A stretch of DNA of 64,000 bases from Nonomuraea turcica (lineage in GTDB: Bacteria; Actinomycetota; Actinomycetes; Streptosporangiales; Streptosporangiaceae): contig NZ_JAUZQF010000007.1 in assembly GCF_030718205.1 (NCBI RefSeq), positions 124,001 through 188,000 of the forward strand. Direction: 5' to 3'. Each line of letters opens with the position of its first letter. Within the stretch, counting starts at the first letter, position 1. The notes beneath the pieces were generated by a model. It ran no database searches and was not told where the DNA came from. It saw only the letters and a program-made list of their open reading frames with translations. This document shows, piece after piece, positions 16,220 through 24,273 of this stretch. Both the position numbers and the translations under genes were made by a program.

Positions 16220-17848
16220 ATGCGGGCGGACGCGGTCGTGATCGGATCGGGCGCGGGTGGCGGGGTCGCCGCCGCGATCCTCGCCGAGGCCGGCAAGCAG
16301 GTGGTCGTGCTGGAACGCGGCCGCGACCTCACGTACGAGCAGATCGGTCGCGACCATCTGCGCAATCACCGCTTCACCCGCTATCCCCACCGCTCCGGCC
16401 CGGACTACGAGGACGGCCCGCGGGTCTTCGTCGACGCGGCGGGCGGCGAGCATGTGGTGCGGCCGCACGAGCCGGGTTTCCACGGCAACGCCACGCTGGT
16501 CGGCGGCGGTACGCGGCTCTACGGGGCCCAGGCGTGGCGGTTCCTGCCCGCCGACTTCGCCATGGCGAGCACGTACGGCGTCCCCGAGGGGAGCAGTCTC
16601 GCCGACTGGCCCATCGGCTACGACGACCTCGCACCCTTCTACGAACGGGCCGAGTGGGAGATCGGAGTCTGCGGCGACCACCAGGCGAGCAGCCGTCACT
16701 GGAAGCGCGCCAGGCCGTACCCCATGCCCCCGCTTCCGGAGAGCCCGCAGGCCAGAGCCCTGCGCGGGGGCGCGGCCGCCCTCGGCTGGGAGGTGCTGCC
16801 GGTGCCCCTGCTGATCAACTCGGTGCCGTACGCCGGACGGGCCGCGTGCACCCGCTGCCAGCACTGTGTCGGCTTCGCCTGCCGGGTGGAGGCGAAGAAC
16901 GGCTCGCACAACACGGTGCTACGCCGCGCGCTCGCCACCGGCCGCGCCCGGCTGCTGCCGGAGGCGGTGGCCGAACGAATCGAATGCGATCCCGCGGGCC
17001 GGGTCACCGGCGTCCGCTGGGTGGACCGGTCAGGGGCACGCCACGTCGTCGAGGCCGAGGTCGTCGTCTGCGCGGCCGGTGCGATCGAGACGGCGCGGCT
17101 GCTCCAGAACTCACGGACGCAGCGCGAGCCGTACGGGCTGGGCAACAACCACGATCAGGTGGGGCGGCACGTGCAAGGCCACGCCTACGCCTGGGCTCTG
17201 GGCGAGATGCCGGAGCCCGTGTACGACGGGCTCGGGCCCGGCGTCTCGCTGGCGACACTCGACGTCGCGCACCACAACGACGGCGTCATCGGCGGGGCGA
17301 TGCTCGCCGACGAGTTCACCGTGCTGCCGATCGCCTTTTGGGCCGGCAATCTTCCTCCTGACCTGCCCCGCTGGGGCATGGAGAACAAGCGGTACATCCG
17401 GGAGAAGTACCGCCACGTCATGCGGGTGGGCGGTCCGGTCCAGGAAATCCCCAGCCCGCACGCGAGGACGCGACTCGACCCCCACGTACGCGACCGGTGG
17501 GGCATCCCTGTCGCCCGCCTGTCCGGCACGACACATCCGGAGACCGTGCGTACCGCGGCCTACATTGCCGGCCGGGCCCGCGCCTGGCTGCTCGCCTCGG
17601 GCGCGCGGCGGACGTGGACGCAGCCGGCTCCCCTGGCCCTGTACGCGGGTCAGCACCAGTCGGGAACGTGCCGGATGGGCGATGACGAGCGGACGTCGGT
17701 CGTGGACCGGTGGGGTCGTGTCCACGGCCACGACAACCTCTATGTCATGGACGCCTCCGTGCACGTCACCAACGGCGCCGTCAATCCCGTGCTGACGATC
17801 ATGGCCCTGGCGTTTCGCGCGGCCGAGCATGTCTGCGCCGAGTGGTGA
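16220..17848 (+). CDS. GMC-family oxidoreductase (gluconate-dehydrogenase-like flavoprotein)
   Basis: 542 residues. The N-terminal FAD-binding dinucleotide fold is ADAVVIGSGAGGGVAAAILA. An internal Cys-rich segment CTRCQHCVGFAC is typical of the bacterial gluconate/sorbitol dehydrogenase branch. The C-terminus holds the family block HQSGTCRMGDDERTSVVDR and the final NPVLTIMALA. It oxidises a sugar or other alcohol and passes electrons to a carrier. Partner: the subunit-3-like protein encoded just upstream. No cytochrome subunit gene is present, so the electron acceptor is unknown. Confidence 0.88.
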   Translation: MRADAVVIGSGAGGGVAAAILAEAGKQVVVLERGRDLTYEQIGRDHLRNHRFTRYPHRSGPDYEDGPRVFVDAAGGEHVVRPHEPGFHGNATLVGGGTRLYGAQAWRFLPADFAMASTYGVPEGSSLADWPIGYDDLAPFYERAEWEIGVCGDHQASSRHWKRARPYPMPPLPESPQARALRGGAAALGWEVLPVPLLINSVPYAGRAACTRCQHCVGFACRVEAKNGSHNTVLRRALATGRARLLPEAVAERIECDPAGRVTGVRWVDRSGARHVVEAEVVVCAAGAIETARLLQNSRTQREPYGLGNNHDQVGRHVQGHAYAWALGEMPEPVYDGLGPGVSLATLDVAHHNDGVIGGAMLADEFTVLPIAFWAGNLPPDLPRWGMENKRYIREKYRHVMRVGGPVQEIPSPHARTRLDPHVRDRWGIPVARLSGTTHPETVRTAAYIAGRARAWLLASGARRTWTQPAPLALYAGQHQSGTCRMGDDERTSVVDRWGRVHGHDNLYVMDASVHVTNGAVNPVLTIMALAFRAAEHVCAEW

Positions 17849-17859
17849 CGCCGAGCACC

Positions 17860-18212
17860 TCAGATGCTCTGGCGGACGGGGCGCAGCAGACGGGCGATCA
17901 GCACCGGCATGGCCACCACGACGGCGAGGATGCCGGCGGCCGCGGCACCGGCGAGGGTCCACTCGAACGCGCTCGGGATGGCCTTGTCGTTGACCGCGCT
18001 CAGATCCTGGATGGCGATGCTGGTCCCCAGGACACACAGCAGGCCGGAGATGGCCGGCGATCCCGCCCAGGAGAATTCCCGCTTGCCGATCCCGAGGCGC
18101 CCTGGCGCAAGCCACCATCCGCCACATCGTGGTCGACGTAGTCCCGTGCCGAACCCAGGACCGCCATCAGAGGCACCGCCAGTCCGCTGCCGATGGCCGC
18201 GTGGTCGTCGTT
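17860..18212 (-). pseudogene. Truncated, frameshifted membrane protein remnant
   Basis: The minus strand ends at TGA 17860 with a clear transmembrane helix (TLAGAAAAGILAVVVAMPVL) and a basic tail LIARLLRPVRQ. Before it are SWAGSPAISGLLCVLGTSIA and, in another frame, AAIGSGLAVPLMAVLGSARD. A TAG near 18211 blocks extension, and no start codon is available. It is a C-terminal fragment with one frame change. Family unknown. Confidence 0.45.
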
Positions 18213-18255
18213 ATGCTAAGCGACGCTCAATCGCCAGCCCCGGGAGGAGCCGGTC

Positions 18256-18790
18256 ATGGAAGCCGCTGCTACTGGAGATCTCGCCACCTGGTCCGGGGTC
18301 GTCGTCGCTCTCGTATTTTCTTTCGCAGCCTTCGCGGTTTCTCTGATCTCGCTCAGGTACCAGCGCAGCTGTGCCAAGGCGGCGAAACAAGCTGTCGTGG
18401 AAGCCAGACGGTCGGCGGCCGCCGCTGAAGAGTCGGCAGCGGCAGGTACGCGGTCCGCGGACGCGGCGGAACGCTCGGCATTCGCTGCCGAGCAGGTCGC
18501 CGAGATCGAGGGAATGCGGGATATGCAGCCGACGGTCGCATGGGAGATGACGCGCGAGTCGGAGAATGTCGCCTATCTCTGGAACGCTGGCGCTGAGACC
18601 GTGACCGGCGTGACGGTCGATACGACCGTGCCCCGGTGTGGAGCACGCCCCGGACGGTGTGGCGATGGAGCCGGGTGCTTCGGCCGAAGTAAGGCTCAGC
18701 TCGTCACTGGCGCACAGCACCCCACGGGAGATTCGGGTGACCTGGGATGGCGCTCCCTCGCCGGTCGTCGTCCCTGTTCCTCCGTGGTGA
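18256..18790 (+). pseudogene. Single-pass membrane protein with coiled coil, frameshifted
   Basis: From ATG 18256: a transmembrane helix (TWSGVVVALVFSFAAFAVSL), then an Ala/Glu-rich coiled coil (KAAKQAVVEARRSAAAAEES), then an Ig-like beta segment (VAYLWNAGAETVTGVTVDT). At the CCCC run at 18631-18634 the frame shifts by one base. The continuation PGVEHAPDGVAMEPGASAEV and EIRVTWDGAPSP lies in the next frame and ends at 18790. Without the shift the product would be 177 residues. No family recognised; the layout resembles hypothetical actinobacterial proteins of accessory regions. Confidence 0.5.
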
Positions 18791-18880
18791 TCGTTCGGCG
18801 GGCAGATCGTCGTCTCCGGCGCCTGATCAGGGTAAAGACCCCCGGCGTGCCCGCCCGTACTACCGGGTGAGTCGGCTCTG

Positions 18881-19138
18881 GTGACCCTTCTGGTATCTAT
18901 CGATCAAGGCAAGACGTGGCAGGTCAGCGGCACCCTGAACCTGCCCACCGTGCGATACGACGCTGCCGCGCGCCTCTTCCTCATGACCGCGATGACCATG
19001 GCCGCGGAGGAACACGCCACCAGCGTGGTGTGGCAGGCGCAAGCGTGGGCCGCACGTGAGGGCGAACAGGTTCCTCCCCGCACGCCTCCCGTCGTGTCCC
19101 TCCGCAGCGACGGTCAACCCACCAACTCAAAAGCGTAA
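18881..19138 (+). CDS. Hypothetical protein
   Basis: 85 residues from GTG 18881. The composition is protein-like (VSIDQGKTWQVSGTLNLPTV, then RLFLMTAMTMAAEEHATSV), with a probable beta-hairpin followed by a long helix. I recognise no family. It follows the broken gene at 18256 on the same strand. The ribosome site is weak, so the start is uncertain. Confidence 0.45.
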   Translation: MTLLVSIDQGKTWQVSGTLNLPTVRYDAAARLFLMTAMTMAAEEHATSVVWQAQAWAAREGEQVPPRTPPVVSLRSDGQPTNSKA

Positions 19139-19363
19139 AACCTCACTCCGGACCACCGGGCGCCTTTCTGGTAAGACTCCTTACCTCACCGGTTCCCCAT
19201 GGCGGCACGCTTGAGGCACGGTTGCCGAGGGCTGGAGAGTCATGTGGAGCGTCCGTGCCCCTTGCTTCGTCAGGACTTGCCCGCCCACTCCGGTTCCAGA
19301 CCGACAACTTGCCGCTCACCTTGTCCTGATCTTCGTACTCGCGGGACGGCGAGCGCCGTCCGT

Positions 19364-20209
19364 ATGCTGCTGCACGTGGCTGCAAACGCGCATGAGATCA
19401 CCTTCACGTCCTTGGATGGGCTCAACCTTCGCGGCACCCTGGTCACGCCCGAAGTGTCACAGGGCACGTCGGCGACGGTGCTGGTGCATGGGGGCGGGGT
19501 CACCCGTGATGAGGGCGGCTTCTTCGCCCGCCTGGCGCTCGGCTTGGCCGACGCCGGCCTGCCGTCGCTTCGCTTCGACTTCCGCGCTCACGGCGAGAGC
19601 GAAGGGCGGCAGGAAGACCTGACGCTCGCCGGAGTCGTCAACGACATCCGAGCGGCAACGCAGTGTATTCGCGCCGAAATCGGGAGCCGACAGGCGAACA
19701 TCATCGGCGCCAGTTTCGGCGGCGGCATCTCAGCCCTCTACGCCTCGCGCTACGCGGACGCTGTTCGGCGGCTGGTGTTGATCAACCCCCTGCTCAACTA
19801 CAAGAGGCGCTTCGTGGACGACAAGCCGTACTGGCACGACGACCAGATAGACGAAGACGCCGGGCGAGAGCTGTCCACGCAAGGGTTCGTCGCGCACTCG
19901 CCATCGTTCAAGCTGGGGCGAGCGCTGCTGAATGAAGTGTTCTACCTTCAGCCGCACACGGAGCTGGGCAACGTCATGGCACCCACGCTGATCGTGCACG
20001 GCACCGGCGATACGTTCATCCCGGTGCAGTCCTCACGAGACGCCGTGCACAAGTTCGGAGGTAGTGCCCGTCTCATCGAAATCGAAGGCGCCCAGCACGG
20101 CATCGCAGTCCACGATGATCCTCAATACGCCGACCCGCAGACCCAGGAACGGCAGGCCCGAACCATCGGTACCGTGAGCGACTGGCTAAGCAAGGACAGC
20201 GTGGCGTAG
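19364..20209 (+). CDS. Alpha/beta hydrolase
   Basis: 281 residues from ATG 19364; GTG 19376 is an equally possible start. The fold is clear: oxyanion region VLVHGGGVTRDEGG, FDFRAHGESEG, nucleophile in IGASFGGGISALYA (G-x-S-x-G, with the Ser about residue 114), APTLIVHGTGDTFIP and the catalytic His in GAQHGIAVHDD. It is a serine hydrolase of the dienelactone hydrolase/acyl-esterase type; the substrate is unknown. A 7-bp stem hairpin (GACGGCG/CGCCGTC, 19345-19360) sits directly before the start codon and might affect initiation. Confidence 0.87.
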   Translation: MLLHVAANAHEITFTSLDGLNLRGTLVTPEVSQGTSATVLVHGGGVTRDEGGFFARLALGLADAGLPSLRFDFRAHGESEGRQEDLTLAGVVNDIRAATQCIRAEIGSRQANIIGASFGGGISALYASRYADAVRRLVLINPLLNYKRRFVDDKPYWHDDQIDEDAGRELSTQGFVAHSPSFKLGRALLNEVFYLQPHTELGNVMAPTLIVHGTGDTFIPVQSSRDAVHKFGGSARLIEIEGAQHGIAVHDDPQYADPQTQERQARTIGTVSDWLSKDSVA

Positions 20210-20460
20210 CTCGCGCACGCTCTCCCGCTGCCGCCAGCGCCGCAACTTCCCCACCAGCCTCAAGATCTCCCGATGGGTCCGGGCCGAGTTCGTCTCGCGT
20301 GCCAACGCCAACGCCTCAAGGCCGTTCATCGCCGCGCTGTCCGGCCGTTCCATCGCGACGAACGCTTCGCTCTTGAGCGACAGGAAGTAGCCGTAATCCC
20401 TCCGGGAGAAGGATTCCGGCGACAGCCACCGCTCGTAGAGCTCCATCGCCCGCTCGACTT
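20186..20460 (-). pseudogene. C-terminal remnant of a helix-turn-helix/TPR-type regulator
   Basis: The minus strand encodes GQVERAMELYERWLSPESFS, YFLSLKSEAFVAMERPDSAA and REILRLVGKLRRWRQRESV before the stop at 20186. This resembles the TPR-like C-terminus of actinobacterial XRE regulators. The frame can be read back to 20587, but that part is low-complexity shadow sequence, so the true N-terminal part is missing. The break is close to 20460, where a second gene begins in the other direction without its own start. Confidence 0.5.
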
Positions 20461-20462
20461 GA

Positions 20463-21602
20463 CCGGTCGACCGCCCCCACCCCCCGTACCCGCCCTTCGA
20501 CGAGCGCGTTGGAGAGGTCAGCGGCCTCGCCTGCGACGCTGACCACGCCGACGACCCGCTCCCTCTCGTGGCCGAGGCGCTCAACAAGGCAGCGCTGATC
20601 GTGAGCGACTGCGGAATGCCCGACCTGGCGCACGAATGGTGCTGGCGCCAGATAGCCCCCTACCGCCACGCCGGCCGCCTGACCGTCCGCCAGGCCAGAC
20701 ACATGCTCGAACCGGTCGTCAACCTCGCCCGCCTTCTCATCCGCGCCGACGACGCGGCCGCCGCCTGGAGCCTGCTCAACACCCTCCACCACGCCGTCAA
20801 GTCCAACACCGACGCGGTCATCGAGGGCAAGCATCTGCCGACCAGCGACTTGACCGGCAGCTCCGAGGATTACCGCGAGCTCCGCCGCTGGCTGTGGGGC
20901 GTCTACCTGTCCGAGGGCACCCGCGCCCTGGTGCGCCTGGGCCGATGGAAGGACGCAGTCGCCCACGCCGAGCAGAACAAGGGCATCGGCCGGCACCTGC
21001 TCGACGGACGACAGGTCAAGATCGTGGCCTCCTGCCTTGCGGGTGAAGCGGACGCCGCCCTCGCGGTACTGCAGGACAGCACGCTCACCGAGCCGTGGGA
21101 GGAGCAGGTCGCGGCGTGCCTGGCAGTGATGTGCCGCCTCGCCGCCGGCCAATCCGCAATACGCGAGGTCAGCCTGATGATCGAACAGTACCTCGCAGGC
21201 ATGCGAGCGCCCGGTCATGCCGTCTTCCGCGCCCGCCTCGGTCTGGCCGTCATCGATCTCACCTCCTGCGCCGACCCGATGAGGCTCGGCCCGGCGTACG
21301 CCTGCCTCATCAAAGAAGCCCTCGCATCAGCCGACGGCTACGTAGCCCGGGAGGTACTTGGCCACGACGGGTGCAGAGCGATGCTCATCGGAACGGAGCA
21401 GCAGAGGCTCACCTCTGCAGTGCAGTCTTCCGGGCTCGGGCTCGGCACGATCCCAGACCGACTGATGGCCGACCTCTTCGCCGCGGTGAACCTGTGCGAG
21501 ACGGCGATGGAACGGCGCCTCGCCGTGCCTCCTCGCGCGCCGCACGCCCGGCAATCAGGTTCGCCGGGCCTCAGTGTCGTCAATGGGCACGCCCAGAAGT
21601 AG
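20463..21602 (+). CDS. Helical-repeat protein, N-terminus probably lost
   Basis: The frame opens after TGA 20460-20462. The first sensible residues are RPHPPYPPFDERVGEV and GLACDADHADDPLPLVAEAL, which look like a conserved protein start, but no ATG or GTG exists before GTG 20568. From 20568 the product is 344 residues of helical, TPR-like sequence (LEPVVNLARLLIRADDAAAA, RALVRLGRWKDAVAHAEQNK). The family is common in actinomycetes but has no known function as far as I can tell. The gene is either truncated at the junction near 20460 or uses GTG 20568 and lacks about 35 residues. Confidence 0.6.
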   Translation, partial: PVDRPHPPYPPFDERVGEVSGLACDADHADDPLPLVAEALNKAALIVSDCGMPDLAHEWCWRQIAPYRHAGRLTVRQARHMLEPVVNLARLLIRADDAAAAWSLLNTLHHAVKSNTDAVIEGKHLPTSDLTGSSEDYRELRRWLWGVYLSEGTRALVRLGRWKDAVAHAEQNKGIGRHLLDGRQVKIVASCLAGEADAALAVLQDSTLTEPWEEQVAACLAVMCRLAAGQSAIREVSLMIEQYLAGMRAPGHAVFRARLGLAVIDLTSCADPMRLGPAYACLIKEALASADGYVAREVLGHDGCRAMLIGTEQQRLTSAVQSSGLGLGTIPDRLMADLFAAVNLCETAMERRLAVPPRAPHARQSGSPGLSVVNGHAQK

Positions 21603-21614
21603 AAGCCACCCCTG

Positions 21615-21649
21615 GCCGTGGTTGCGAACCCGCAAACCCCGACCACGGC
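21615..21649 (+). terminator. Hairpin after the helical-repeat gene
   Basis: GCCGTGGT (21615-21622) pairs with ACCACGGC (21642-21649); an inner GTTGCG/CGCAA pairing extends it. It begins 13 bp after the stop codon at 21602. There is no T-run, which is normal in high-GC actinomycetes. Confidence 0.6.
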
Positions 21650-21677
21650 AGCCGCCCCGGTTGCCCCCGCGAGCGGC

Positions 21678-21720
21678 GCGGCCGTGGGATGGCGTTGCTG
21701 GAGCGTCGTCCCACGGCCGC
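21678..21720. repeat. Perfect 12-bp inverted repeat
   Basis: GCGGCCGTGGGA (21678-21689) and TCCCACGGCCGC (21709-21720) form a perfect 12-bp stem with a 19-nt loop. It shares the GGCCGTGG core with the hairpin just before it. The rest of 21603-21989 shows no gene, only this, the hairpin and the 25-bp repeat. Confidence 0.6.
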
Positions 21721-21919
21721 AGAGCGTTCCACCTGGATGCAGTCCCCGCAAAGGACAGCTCGATGAATCCTCTCCCCGCTCCTGACGGCGGCTACAACCG
21801 GCGCGCCCTCCGCTGCCCCAGCGGTCGTACGTCGCACTTCTCCGAACCAGAAGATCATTGTCGCTCTCCGTAATCAGAGGCGGCACGTCAAACGATCTTC
21901 TTCCGAGACTGCACGCTCA

Positions 21920-21944
21920 CTCTGACGGAACAGCGACGGAACAG
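21920..21944 (+). repeat. 25-bp direct repeat, right copy
   Basis: Identical over 25 bases and in the same orientation to 8411-8435. It holds a tandem pair of 11-mers (TGACGGAACAG, CGACGGAACAG) and lies 45 bp before the stop codon of the acyl-CoA dehydrogenase gene. Confidence 0.8.
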
Positions 21945-21989
21945 GACGCTAATGGATCTCCAAAAACATGCTTCGAAGATCGGACATTT

Positions 21990-23198
21990 TCAGCGAACCT
22001 GCAGGCCAGTGACCGCACGGCCGATGATCAACCGCTGGATCTCTGATGTTCCCTCGAAAATGGTGAAGATCTTGGCGTCTCGGTGGAAACGCTCCACCGG
22101 ATGGTCTCTCGTATACCCGGCGCCACCCAGGATCTGGATCGCCTGCTCCGTCACCCACACCGCCGTCTCCCCCGCCACCAGCTTCGACATCGACCCCTCC
22201 GCCTGCTCGAACTGCCGGCCCTGGCGGGCCATCCAGGCCGCGCGCCAGGTCAGGAAGCGGGCGACGTCCACGCGGGTGGCCATGTCGGCGAGGAGGAAGG
22301 CGATCGCCTGGTTCTCGCCGATCTTGCGGCCGAACTGTTCACGCTCGCGGGCGTAGTCCCTGGCGTACTCGAAGGCCGCCCGGGCGATGCCCACGGCCAT
22401 GGCGGCGACCGACGGACGGGTGGTCTCGAACGTCCGCATGGCCGACTGCTCGCCGGCCCGTTCGCCGTTGCGTACGCGGGCCAGCCGGGCGTCGAGCCGG
22501 TCCTTGCCGCCGAGCAGGCAGGAGCCGGGGATGCGGACGTCGTCCAGGATCACCTCGGCCGTGTGGGAGGCGCGGATGCCGTGCTTGCGGAACTTCTGGC
22601 CCATGGACAGGCCCGGCGTGCCCGGAGGGATGACGAAGGAGGCCTGGCCACGGGTGCCGAGGGACGGCTCGACGGAGGCGACGACCACGTGGACGTCGGC
22701 GATGCCGCCGTTCGTGGCCCAGGTCTTGACTCCGTTCAGCACCCAGTCGCCCCGGTCGTGGACGGCGCGGGTGCGGATCGAGCCGATGTCGGAGCCGGCG
22801 TCGGGCTCGGAGGCGCAGAAGGCGCCCAGCTTGACGTCGTTCTCGGAGCCGAACATCTGCGGGAGCCACTCCCCCATCTGCTCGGGGGTGCCGTTCGAGG
22901 ACAGGGCGGCGGCGGCCAGGCCGGTGCCGACGATGGACAGGCCGATGCCCGCGTCGCCCCAGAAGATCTCCTCGAACGCCACGGGCAGCCCGAGCCCGCT
23001 CTCCTCGAACCACTGGGTGGCGAAGAAGTCCAAGGAGTACAGGCCGATCTTGGCGGCTTCCTGGATGACCGGCCAGGGGGTCTCCTCGCGCTCGTCCCAT
23101 TCGGCGCCGGCGGGGCGGATCACGTCGCGGGCGAACGCGTGCACCCAGTCGCGCACCTCGATCACGTCGTCACTGAGCTCCGGGCAGAACCCGCTCAT
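21990..23198 (-). CDS. Acyl-CoA dehydrogenase
   Basis: 402 residues from ATG 23198, with GAGGAG upstream; GTG 23207 would add three residues. FAD/acyl-CoA motifs: FCASEPDAGSDIGSI, KTWATNGGIADVHVV, and the C-terminal QILGGAGYTRDHPVERFHRD and IFEGTSEIQR. The gene product catalyses the first step of beta-oxidation or an amino-acid-derived acyl-CoA oxidation in the cytoplasm, with electrons going to ETF. The chain-length preference is not visible. Its last 80 bases occur again at 8228-8312. The upstream region holds palindromes of TetR type, so fatty-acid or ligand-controlled repression is likely. Confidence 0.92.
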   Translation of the reverse strand: MSGFCPELSDDVIEVRDWVHAFARDVIRPAGAEWDEREETPWPVIQEAAKIGLYSLDFFATQWFEESGLGLPVAFEEIFWGDAGIGLSIVGTGLAAAALSSNGTPEQMGEWLPQMFGSENDVKLGAFCASEPDAGSDIGSIRTRAVHDRGDWVLNGVKTWATNGGIADVHVVVASVEPSLGTRGQASFVIPPGTPGLSMGQKFRKHGIRASHTAEVILDDVRIPGSCLLGGKDRLDARLARVRNGERAGEQSAMRTFETTRPSVAAMAVGIARAAFEYARDYAREREQFGRKIGENQAIAFLLADMATRVDVARFLTWRAAWMARQGRQFEQAEGSMSKLVAGETAVWVTEQAIQILGGAGYTRDHPVERFHRDAKIFTIFEGTSEIQRLIIGRAVTGLQVR

Positions 23199-23226
23199 GC
23201 GCTGCACTCCTCACCTCGGCCGCACC

Positions 23227-23257
23227 GTTACCGCTGGTAACACCTTACCGATCGGTA
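23227..23257. promoter_or_regulatory. Two palindromic operator-like sites upstream of acyl-CoA dehydrogenase
   Basis: GTTACCGCTGGTAAC (23227-23241) is a perfect inverted repeat around a 3-bp centre, and TACCGATCGGTA (23246-23257) is a perfect 12-bp palindrome. They lie 29-59 bp before the start codon at 23198, on the promoter side. Such adjacent dyads are typical TetR-family operators of lipid catabolism genes. No TetR gene is adjacent, so the regulator would act in trans. Confidence 0.6.
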
Positions 23258-23292
23258 CTCTCGGCTGGAATGCCCCCTGCCTGCTGAACCAT

Positions 23293-24219
23293 TCAGGCAG
23301 GCAGGGTGATCATGGGTGGGCGTTCCGAGATCCGGACGTCGCGGTTCAGGACGTCGTGACCGCAACAGCCGCGCCGGAACTGGGCCAGGCGTAGCGACGG
23401 TTCGTGAAATGCCTGGATTTTGCCTTGGCGTTGCAGGCGGGACCAGGCGGCCAGCATGATCTGGGACGCCATGCCGCCGAGCGCCTCGGTCGACTGCGGG
23501 GCGTGCTCCCGTGACCCCAGGTCCACCTGCGCGAAGGCGTCCAGCCCGGCCAGGTCGAGCAGGTCGATCAGCAGGCCCAGTTCGACGCCGTAGCCAGTGA
23601 GGAACGGGACGCGCTCGAGCGCTGAGCGGCGGCCGGCGTACTCGCCGGCCAGCGGCTGCACGAAGCCGGCCAGCATCGGCCAGTGCAGGTTGATGAGCGG
23701 GCGCGCGACCAGTTCGGTGACGCGGCCGCCGCCGTTCGGCGCGCCGTTCAACGGGCGGTCGTAGCAGCCCTTGACGTAGCCGACGGTGGGGTCGGCGAGC
23801 AGCGGCCCGAGCACCCCGCAGATCAGCGAGGCGCGGAACCCCTTGATGTCGGCGTCGGCGAACACCAGCACGTCACCGCCGGTGACCGCCAGCGACTTCC
23901 ACAGGGCCTCGCCCTTGCCGTCCAGCGGCTCGAGCTCCGGCAGGATCTCGTCCTGGGCGTGCACCCGGGCTCCGGCACGCGCGGCCACCCGAGCGGTGTC
24001 GTCGCAGGAGCGCGAGTCGATGACCACGATCTCGTCTACGAGCCCGTCCAGCTCGCGCCGGACGACGCGGACGATGTCGCCGATGGTCTCTCGTTCGTCG
24101 CGGGCTGGGAGCACCACGCTGACGGTGGTGTCCCCTTTGGCGGCCACCAGGTCCCGGACCGGCCAGTCCCCGGCAGACGAAGTACGGCGCCGCAACCATC
24201 CGGATACTTCTGGAAGCAT
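23293..24219 (-). CDS. gpgS: Glucosyl-3-phosphoglycerate synthase
   Basis: 308-residue GT81-type glycosyltransferase. It makes glucosyl-3-phosphoglycerate from NDP-glucose and 3-phosphoglycerate, the first step to glucosylglycerate and, in some actinobacteria, to methylglucose lipopolysaccharides. Visible blocks: SVVLPARDERETIGDIVRVV, EIVVIDSRSCDDTA, the metal-binding DADI in VLVFADADIKGF, and LTGYGVELGLLIDL. Length fits GpgS (about 305-325 aa). The start at 24219 has GGAGGTG upstream. It lies 54 bp downstream of the RamB-like gene on the same strand and may be co-transcribed, although the functions differ. Confidence 0.9.
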   Translation of the reverse strand: MLPEVSGWLRRRTSSAGDWPVRDLVAAKGDTTVSVVLPARDERETIGDIVRVVRRELDGLVDEIVVIDSRSCDDTARVAARAGARVHAQDEILPELEPLDGKGEALWKSLAVTGGDVLVFADADIKGFRASLICGVLGPLLADPTVGYVKGCYDRPLNGAPNGGGRVTELVARPLINLHWPMLAGFVQPLAGEYAGRRSALERVPFLTGYGVELGLLIDLLDLAGLDAFAQVDLGSREHAPQSTEALGGMASQIMLAAWSRLQRQGKIQAFHEPSLRLAQFRRGCCGHDVLNRDVRISERPPMITLPA

Positions 24220-24273
24220 GCGACACCTCCCCCCGAATCCCCCAACTCCTCCCCATTCCCGTCAGGGGGCAAG

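Noticed and set aside
13041..17848. A secondary-metabolite biosynthetic cluster
   Set aside because: There are tailoring-type oxidoreductases and a sigma factor but no polyketide, peptide or terpene synthase.
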